A stretch of DNA of 23,231 bases, taken from positions 18,409-41,639 of the forward strand of contig NZOF01000205.1 of NCBI GenBank assembly GCA_002695185.1, read 5' to 3'. Every line of letters begins with the position of its first letter. The first letter of the stretch is position 1. The DNA is from Erythrobacter sp. GTDB taxonomy: Bacteria > Pseudomonadota > Alphaproteobacteria > Sphingomonadales > Sphingomonadaceae. The notes beneath the pieces are model-generated. The model saw only the letters and a list, made by a program, of their open reading frames with translations, was not told the DNA's origin and made no database searches. Position numbers and translations under genes: made by a program. This document shows, one piece after another, positions 18,305 to 23,231 of this stretch.

Positions 18305-18625
18305 ATGAGCGACGACGAACCCGCACGGAAATCCATCGAGGAGGATGCGCGGATCGATGCGCTGGAAAAGCGGCTTAGTGCCGCCCAGCAGCGCGAAGAA
18401 CAGCGTAACCGCAAGACCGGTTCCGGGGCCGATGCGAATTATCGTAGCGGCAACCGTGTACTGGCCGATTTGCTCGGTGGGCTTCTGGGAGGTTCGGTTA
18501 TCGGTTATGCCATCGGGTATTTCACCGATACCAATCCTTGGGGTCTGTTGGTCGGCCTGTTCCTCGGGATCATCGTCGCCTTCAGAAATGTTATCCGCGC
18601 GGCAAACCAGGGTCCCGGCAAGTAA
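18305..18625 (+). CDS. atpI: F0F1 ATP synthase AtpI/AtpZ-family protein
   Basis: A 106-residue accessory protein of the F0 operon. The N-terminal 45 residues are highly charged with a short coiled-coil-like stretch (RIDALEKRLSAAQQREEQRNRK); two membrane segments follow (about 51-72 and 77-96), including LLGGLLGGSVIGYAIGYFTDTNPWGLLVGLFLG cut by a TDTNPW turn, the AtpI/AtpZ hallmark. In other bacteria AtpI assists c-ring assembly or magnesium supply. Strong ribosome site GAAGGAG six bases before ATG. First gene of the operon. Confidence 0.92.
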   Translation: MSDDEPARKSIEEDARIDALEKRLSAAQQREEQRNRKTGSGADANYRSGNRVLADLLGGLLGGSVIGYAIGYFTDTNPWGLLVGLFLGIIVAFRNVIRAANQGPGK

Positions 18626-18679
18626 TCCCACACTGGGATTGGCGGGGCTTTCGTTACAGGATTTAAGGACTAGAGAGAC

Positions 18680-19468
18680 GTGGCAGCCGAACAGGCCAAA
18701 GTCGATCCGATGTACCAGTTCACCATCCAGCCGCTTGGCGGCTCGGAAGGCTGGGAGCTGGCCGGATACAATATCGCTTTCACCAACTCGGCAATGTGGA
18801 TGCTGATCACCACCGTGGCGCTGTTTGCGTTCATGATCGGTGGTATGCGTCGCGAACTGGTTCCGGGCCGCTGGCAGATGATGGTGGAAAGCTTCACCGG
18901 CTTCATCGATAACATGCTCGAAGCGAACATCGGCAAGGCCGGGCGCAAATACGTGCCTTATGTCTTCAGCCTTTTCATGTTCATCCTCTTTGCCAACGTG
19001 CTTGGCTTGCTGCCCCTCGGAATAGTGGGTGTCCATCCGTTTACATTCACCAGCCATTTCACAGTGACTGGTGTTCTCGCAATCATCAGCTTCTCGATCG
19101 TTCTGCTGGTTGGCTTCTACAAGCATGGGTTGCACTTTTTCTCGCTCTTCGTGCCTGAAGGCACGCCGCTGCCGATGATCCCTATTCTTGCGCCTATCGA
19201 ATTCATTTCATTCATGGTTCGCCCATTCAGCCTCGGCCTACGTCTCTTCGTGGCCATGATGGCTGGTCACGTTTTGCTCGAAGTGCTTTCGAGCTTCGTG
19301 ATCGACGGCACAAATGCAGGCGCAACCTTCGGATTGGTGGTGGGGCTTCCGGCTTTTCTGCTGATGATAGGCATCTGCGCGCTCGAACTGCTCGTTGCAG
19401 GTATCCAGGCCTACGTTTTCGCTCTTCTGACGTCGCTGTACATTAACGACGCTGAGAATCTTCACTAA
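18680..19468 (+). CDS. atpB: ATP synthase F0 subunit a
   Basis: The proton half-channel subunit of F0, in the inner membrane. The 262-residue protein starts with GTG (MAAEQAKVDPMYQF) and has about five to six membrane helices. The essential arginine is Arg188 in RPFSLGLRLFVAMMAGH; the flanking helix GICALELLVAGIQAYVFALLTSLYI near the C-terminus is the other conserved part. No closer ATG fits: the nearest would remove the conserved N-terminus. It follows atpI by 54 bases and precedes atpE by 36. Confidence 0.96.
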   Translation: MAAEQAKVDPMYQFTIQPLGGSEGWELAGYNIAFTNSAMWMLITTVALFAFMIGGMRRELVPGRWQMMVESFTGFIDNMLEANIGKAGRKYVPYVFSLFMFILFANVLGLLPLGIVGVHPFTFTSHFTVTGVLAIISFSIVLLVGFYKHGLHFFSLFVPEGTPLPMIPILAPIEFISFMVRPFSLGLRLFVAMMAGHVLLEVLSSFVIDGTNAGATFGLVVGLPAFLLMIGICALELLVAGIQAYVFALLTSLYINDAENLH

Positions 19469-19504
19469 GTCATCAATACATAAGTTTTTCCAAAGGAGTT
19501 TGTC

Positions 19505-19732
19505 ATGGAAATGGAAGCTGCAAAGCTGCTCGGAGCCGGTCTCGCTGCTGTTGGCGCTGGTCTCGCATCGCTGGGCGTGGGTAACGTCTTCGCTAAGTAC
19601 CTTGAAGGCGCGCTGCGCAATCCGGGCGCTGCCGACGGTCAGCAGGGTCGTTTGTTCATCGGCTTCGCCGCTGCCGAGCTTCTCGGCCTGCTGGCGTTCG
19701 TCGTTGCCATGATCCTGATTTTCGTAGCCTAA
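19505..19732 (+). CDS. atpE: ATP synthase F0 subunit c
   Basis: The rotor-ring subunit, 75 residues, two membrane helices in a hairpin. Helix 1 carries the glycine repeat GAGLAAVGAGLASLGVG (10-26); the polar loop is RNPGAADGQQ (38-47); the proton-carrying carboxylate is Glu58 in FAAAELLGLLAF. The residues around Glu58 are hydrophobic, without the Gln/Ser/Thr sodium-type ligands, so a proton-driven enzyme is expected. AAGGAG six bases before the ATG is the strongest ribosome site in the operon, fitting the need for many copies. A hairpin with T-tract follows 18 bases after the stop. Confidence 0.97.
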   Translation: MEMEAAKLLGAGLAAVGAGLASLGVGNVFAKYLEGALRNPGAADGQQGRLFIGFAAAELLGLLAFVVAMILIFVA

Positions 19733-19750
19733 CAGCACGAATTACGTTTC

Positions 19751-19789
19751 GGGGGCGGTCGGGTTCGCCTGACCGGCCCCAAGCTTTTT
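19751..19789 (+). terminator. Intra-operon hairpin with T-tract between atpE and b'
   Basis: A 13-bp stem (19751-19763 with 19768-19780; one G-G mismatch and one G-U pair) closed by a TTCG tetraloop, followed by AAGC and TTTTTC. It has the form of a terminator but lies inside the operon, right after the c-subunit gene and 25 bases before the b' gene. It most likely works as a partial terminator or as a 3' end that protects atpI-B-E mRNA. Confidence 0.72.
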
Positions 19790-19813
19790 CTTTCCCGCTT
19801 TTCGAGAGCTGCA

Positions 19814-20308
19814 ATGCCCCAGATAGCACAGCTTGCCGAAACATGGTCCAGCCAGGTCTTCTGGTTGCTCGTGTTCTTCGGAATCACCTTCTTCGTCATC
19901 GGCAAGGGTATGGTACCCAAGGTGATGGATACCGTTGCTCAGCGTGACGGTCAGATTGCTGCGGACCTCGCCGCTGCAAAGGCAGCGAGAGATGCTGCCG
20001 ACGAGCAGGAAGAAGCCTGGCGGGTCAAGGAAAACGAAAACCGTGCAGCTGCGCAGGCTATCGTTGCCAAAGCAAAGGACGTGGGTGCGGCCAAGTCCGC
20101 TACCAAACTCAAGGCAGCGCAGACACGCATCGATAAAAAGCTCGCTGAAGCTGAAGCTCGCATTGCCGAGGCCCGCACTGCCGCACTGACGGAAGTAGAG
20201 GCTGTGGCAGTCGAGGCAGCACAAGACATCGTCAAGACGCTTGCTGGCGTAAAGGTGACCAAGCCTGTCGCTACCAAGGCGGTAAAGGAGCAGATGGCTC
20301 ATGGCTAA
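19814..20308 (+). CDS. atpF': ATP synthase F0 subunit b'
   Basis: One of two non-identical stator subunits. A single N-terminal membrane helix (about residues 15-33, VFWLLVFFGITFFVIGKGM) is followed by a long Ala/Glu/Lys-rich helix for the peripheral stalk. The start MPQIAQLAETWSSQVFWLL, with few residues before the membrane helix, is the b' type found with b in alphaproteobacteria and photosynthetic bacteria. 164 residues. No strong Shine-Dalgarno sequence; CGAGAG lies upstream. Its stop overlaps the b gene by eight bases. Confidence 0.94.
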   Translation: MPQIAQLAETWSSQVFWLLVFFGITFFVIGKGMVPKVMDTVAQRDGQIAADLAAAKAARDAADEQEEAWRVKENENRAAAQAIVAKAKDVGAAKSATKLKAAQTRIDKKLAEAEARIAEARTAALTEVEAVAVEAAQDIVKTLAGVKVTKPVATKAVKEQMAHG

Positions 20309-20885
20309 CCCTGCCACGAACGAAGCACCCGAAGTGTTCGCGTCCGATGCTCCCGAGGTTTTTACCGAGGTTGGTCACGGCGGTGCTGGAACCCATGCTG
20401 AGCCTGAACTCTGGGGCCTTGCCCCGTTTCAGGTCGTTTCGATCTCTATGCTGGTGTTGTTCCTCATCGCCATTTTCGGCGCAAAGGCTCATAAGTCCAT
20501 CGGGGGCGGGCTCGACAGCAAGATCGCAGCGATCAAGGAACAGCTGGAAGAAGCCAAGGCTCTGCGAGCCGAAGCGGAAGCTTTGCGCAAGGAATATGCC
20601 GACAAGATCGCCAGCGCGGAAAAGGACGCTGAGGCCATGCTCGTAAAGGCTCAAGCCGAGGCGGATGTGATCCTTGAGAAGGCTGAAGCCGACAGCAAGG
20701 AAATGGTCGAGCGCCGGAAGCGTATGGCGGAAGACAAGATTGCCGCCGCTGAACGCGAAGCCGTGCAGGACGTCCGCAATCGTGCTGTTTCTGCAGCAAC
20801 CGGTGCCAGCCGTAAGTTGATCGCGCAAAAGCACAGTGCTGAAGCAGACAAGGCTTTGACGGACGATCTGATCGCCGGGATCTAG
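20301..20885 (+). CDS. atpF: ATP synthase F0 subunit b
   Basis: The second stator subunit, 194 residues. A soluble N-terminal extension of about 40 residues (Ala/Glu/Pro-rich, with VGHGGAGTHAEPELWG) precedes a single membrane helix (about 43-60, FQVVSISMLVLFLIAIFGA), then a long charged coiled coil (LEEAKALRAEAEALRKEYADKI and onward) that reaches to F1. The extension is typical of alphaproteobacterial b. AAGGAG lies ten bases before the ATG inside b', and the genes overlap by eight bases, suggesting coupled synthesis for one-to-one pairing. Last gene of the F0 operon; the F1 genes are elsewhere, as usual in this class. Confidence 0.94.
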   Translation: MANPATNEAPEVFASDAPEVFTEVGHGGAGTHAEPELWGLAPFQVVSISMLVLFLIAIFGAKAHKSIGGGLDSKIAAIKEQLEEAKALRAEAEALRKEYADKIASAEKDAEAMLVKAQAEADVILEKAEADSKEMVERRKRMAEDKIAAAEREAVQDVRNRAVSAATGASRKLIAQKHSAEADKALTDDLIAGI

Positions 20886-20910
20886 CGGCTCCTTCGAATG
20901 GGAAAGATAA

Positions 20911-20935
20911 GGGCGGCCCTAGGGCTGCCCTTTTT
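20911..20935 (+). terminator. Rho-independent terminator of the atp operon
   Basis: GGGCGGCC (20911-20918) pairs with GGCTGCCC (20923-20930) with one G-U pair around CTAG, followed by TTTTT. It lies 25 bases after the atpF stop. It may also end gloB, which converges from the right, though the minus-strand tail (TTATCTTT) is weaker. Confidence 0.9.
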
Positions 20936-21018
20936 CGTTTTAGCCTGAAAGCCTATCGCCACCCTCCAGTTCGTACAGGGCGCACCATCTCGGTACTGCC
21001 CCGGACAAGCCGTTCTAC

Positions 21019-21774
21019 TCAGAAACTGTCCTTGGCCGAGCGCAAGGCGGCGAAGGTTTCCGCCGGTGTATCGCCACCCCACCGCGATTGAAGTTCAGGC
21101 TGATCAGCGCGCAGGAACGGGTTTGTTTGGAGTTCCCGACCGAGTTTTGTCGGCACAGTAGCTTGGCCGCGGTCGCGCTTATTGTCGATTTCCTGCGCGT
21201 ACGCCTGAAGCGCCTCATTATCGGGATCGGCGTGAAGGGCGAATCTGGCATTGGCCTGCGTATATTCATGCGCGCAATAGAGCACGGTTTCGTCGGGCAA
21301 CTGGCGAATGCGATCGAGGCTCTTCCAGAACTGCTGCGGTTCGCCTTCGAACATCCTGCCGCAGCCGAGCGCGAATACGCTATCGCCGACGAATGCGATG
21401 CCATCTGCCGGAAAATGGAAAGCGACATGGCCATTCGTATGGCCCGATACATCGATCACTCGGGCTTCATGCTGGCCAAGCGCGACAACGTCATCCTGCG
21501 TCACGATCGTGTCGATAGGTGAAAGCTTCTCGACTTCTTGAGGAGCAATTACCTTGGCGCCTGTCTGCTCGACAATGACCTTGTTCCCGCCAGCATGATC
21601 GGGATGCCAGTGCGTGTTCCAGATCTGCGAAATGGTCCAGCCTTTAGCTTGGGCTTGGCGCAGATATTCCTCTCCATCGGGCGTATCGATCGCAGCAGTC
21701 TCTCCGCTGGCTGGATCGTGGACGAGGAAGCCGTAGTTATCGGACAGGCATGGGAATTGATGGATTTCAAGCAT
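21019..21774 (-). CDS. gloB: Hydroxyacylglutathione hydrolase (glyoxalase II)
   Basis: Hydrolyses S-D-lactoylglutathione to D-lactate and glutathione, the second step of methylglyoxal detoxification. A metallo-beta-lactamase fold with the binuclear site THWHPDH (His55, His57, Asp59, His60), then GHTNGH, the bridging Asp in FVGDSVFALGCGRMFEG and the last ligand His in YCAHEYT; the C-terminal helical domain with NPFLRAD binds glutathione. The ATG at 21774 gives the family-standard MLEIHQFPCLSDNYGFL; a GTG six bases upstream is an alternative. No Shine-Dalgarno sequence is visible, and the upstream rpsA terminator ends only 34 bases before the ATG. Confidence 0.94.
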   Translation of the reverse strand: MLEIHQFPCLSDNYGFLVHDPASGETAAIDTPDGEEYLRQAQAKGWTISQIWNTHWHPDHAGGNKVIVEQTGAKVIAPQEVEKLSPIDTIVTQDDVVALGQHEARVIDVSGHTNGHVAFHFPADGIAFVGDSVFALGCGRMFEGEPQQFWKSLDRIRQLPDETVLYCAHEYTQANARFALHADPDNEALQAYAQEIDNKRDRGQATVPTKLGRELQTNPFLRADQPELQSRWGGDTPAETFAALRSAKDSF

Positions 21775-21808
21775 GGACACTAATGTAGGATGGAGTGCCC
21801 ATGTAGGA

Positions 21809-21841
21809 AAGGCCCGCCTGCGATGGTCGCAAGCGGGCCTT
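21809..21841 (-). terminator. Likely rpsA terminator
   Basis: AAGGCCCGC and GCGGGCCTT (21809-21817 and 21833-21841) pair perfectly, with an inner TGCGA/TCGCA stem after a single mismatch and a three-base loop. On the minus strand the stem runs into TTTCCTAC, a short U-rich tail. It lies 30 bases after the rpsA stop. Confidence 0.75.
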
Positions 21842-21871
21842 CCTGATTACCCTTGAACGGGTGGGAAGAGC

Positions 21872-23231
21872 TTAGTCTTCCTTCTTCTTCAGCGCTTCGC
21901 CGAGGATGTCGCCGAGCGATGCACCCGAGTCCGACGAACCGAACTGAGCAACAGCTTCCTTCTCTTCGGCGATCTGACGCGCCTTGATCGAGAAGGTAGG
22001 CTTCTTCGAACGGTCGAAACCGGTGACCATGGCATCGATCTTCGCGCCGGGCTGGAAGCGATCCGAACGCTGTTCGTCACGATCGCGGCCGAGGTCCGAA
22101 CGCTTGATGAAGCCGGTTGCGCCATCTTCGCCGACCTGAACTTCGAGGCCGCCATCGCGGACTTCGAGAACGGTGACGGTGACGACCTGGTTCTTGCGAA
22201 CGTCGCTCGAGGCACCGGCTTCGCTCGGAGCACCCTTTTCGAGCTGCTTCATGCCGAGGCTGATGCGTTCCTTATCGATGTCGACATCGAGAACCACTGC
22301 TTCGACTTCTTCACCCTTACGGTGCAGGGCGAGGGCGTCTTCACCCGAGATGCCCCATGCGATGTCGGACATGTGGACCATGCCGTCGACGTCGCCCGGA
22401 AGGCCGATGAACAGGCCGAATTCGGTGGCGTTCTTGACTTCGCCGGTGACCTTGGCGCCAACGGGGTGAGCTTCGGCGAATTCTTCCCACGGATTGCGCT
22501 GAGCCTGCTTGAGGCCGAGCGAAATGCGGCGCTTCTCGCTGTCCACTTCGAGGACCATGACTTCGACTTCCTGCGAGGTCGAGACGATCTTGCCCGGGTG
22601 AACGTTCTTCTTGGTCCAGCTCATTTCCGAAACGTGGACCAGGCCTTCGATGCCTGGCTCGATTTCGACGAAGGCGCCGTATTCGGTGATGTTGGTGACG
22701 GTGCCCGTCATCTTCATGCCAACCGGATACTTGGCAGCGACGCCATCCCACGGATCCGATTCCAGCTGCTTCATGCCGAGGCTGATGCGCTGGGTGTCTT
22801 CGTTGATGCGGATGATCTGGACGGTCACGGTCTGGCCGATTTCGATCATTTCGCTGGGGTGGTTGACACGCTTGTAGCTCATGTCGGTGACATGCAGCAG
22901 GCCGTCGATACCGCCGAGGTCGACGAAGGCGCCGTAGTCGGTGATGTTCTTGACGACGCCGTCGATCACCTGGCCTTCGGCCAGCTTGTCGATCAGTTCG
23001 CTGCGCTGTTCTGCACGGGTCTCTTCGAGGACCGCACGACGCGAAACGACGATGTTACCGCGGCGGCGGTCCATCTTGAGGATCTGGAAGGGCTGAGCCA
23101 TGTCCATCAGCGGGGTGACATCGCGTACGGGGCGGATGTCGACCTGCGAACCGGGCAGGAAGGCCACGGCGCCGTCGAGGTCGACGGTGAAGCCGCCCTT
23201 GACGCGGCCGAAGATGCGGCCTTCGACGCGC
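21872..23231 (-). CDS. rpsA: 30S ribosomal protein S1, 5' partial
   Basis: S1 brings mRNA to the 30S subunit. 452 residues are visible; the frame runs out of the right edge (RVEGRIFGRVKGGFTVDLDG is the first visible part), so the ATG at 23167 is internal. Visible S1 (OB-fold) repeats: the end of repeat 2, then repeats beginning GQVIDGVVKNITDYGAFVD, GMKMTGTVTNITEYGAFVE, GAKVTGEVKNATEFGLFIG and a last, less typical one with VVTVTVLEVRDGGLEVQVG. A six-repeat protein of about 570 residues is expected, so roughly the first 115 residues are missing. The C-terminus ends in a charged EALKKKED tail. ihfB, a common neighbour of rpsA, is not downstream. Confidence 0.95.
   Translation of the reverse strand, partial: RVEGRIFGRVKGGFTVDLDGAVAFLPGSQVDIRPVRDVTPLMDMAQPFQILKMDRRRGNIVVSRRAVLEETRAEQRSELIDKLAEGQVIDGVVKNITDYGAFVDLGGIDGLLHVTDMSYKRVNHPSEMIEIGQTVTVQIIRINEDTQRISLGMKQLESDPWDGVAAKYPVGMKMTGTVTNITEYGAFVEIEPGIEGLVHVSEMSWTKKNVHPGKIVSTSQEVEVMVLEVDSEKRRISLGLKQAQRNPWEEFAEAHPVGAKVTGEVKNATEFGLFIGLPGDVDGMVHMSDIAWGISGEDALALHRKGEEVEAVVLDVDIDKERISLGMKQLEKGAPSEAGASSDVRKNQVVTVTVLEVRDGGLEVQVGEDGATGFIKRSDLGRDRDEQRSDRFQPGAKIDAMVTGFDRSKKPTFSIKARQIAEEKEAVAQFGSSDSGASLGDILGEALKKKED

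Overview
This window looks like ordinary chromosomal DNA of an alphaproteobacterium, most likely a member of the Sphingomonadales close to the Erythrobacter group. The reasons are: a Tgt that matches the Zymomonas-type protein closely in its C-terminal half; an ATP synthase F0 operon (atpI-atpB-atpE-b'-b) that carries both b and b' and has no F1 genes beside it; S4 of the zinc-free form; and a fairly G+C-rich composition. The genus is inferred from remembered protein families, not from a search. The window is almost fully coding, with no gene-free stretch over 300 bases, and has no tRNA, rRNA, CRISPR array, insertion sequence or prophage that I can see.

Layout. Positions 1-9239 run on the plus strand: ispA (5' end cut by the window), coaD, a periplasmic cyclophilin, queA, a YadG/YadH-type ABC-2 exporter, a small outer-membrane beta-barrel with a strong terminator, a DUF481 outer-membrane protein, tgt, a short-chain dehydrogenase and an M50B-like membrane metalloprotease. 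Positions 9243-14210 run on the minus strand: a 56-residue unknown protein, rpsD, trpF, pyrF, a LapA-domain membrane protein, purB and radC (listed left to right, so transcription runs from radC leftwards). Positions 14248-20885 return to the plus strand: ydbH-ynbE-ydbL, a terminator, then the F0 ATP synthase operon. Positions 21019-23231 are on the minus strand: gloB and the 3' four-fifths of rpsA.

How the genes work together. queA and tgt are two steps of queuosine tRNA modification, separated by an exporter and two outer-membrane proteins. lapA-pyrF-trpF is a tightly packed biosynthetic cluster. ydbH-ynbE-ydbL encodes, by homology to the E. coli proteins, an inner-membrane-to-outer-membrane lipid bridge: a large AsmA-like protein, an outer-membrane lipoprotein and a periplasmic partner. 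The atp operon encodes the proton channel, rotor ring and two different stator subunits, with a stable hairpin and T-tract placed just after the c-subunit gene.

I did not find a convincing undescribed system. The best second looks are the YdbH/YnbE/YdbL bridge in a sphingomonad form, the hairpin between atpE and b', the hairpin that covers the queA start codon, the inverted repeats in the rpsD promoter and leader, the paired aspartate-rich segments of the small beta-barrel protein, and the unknown 56-residue protein.
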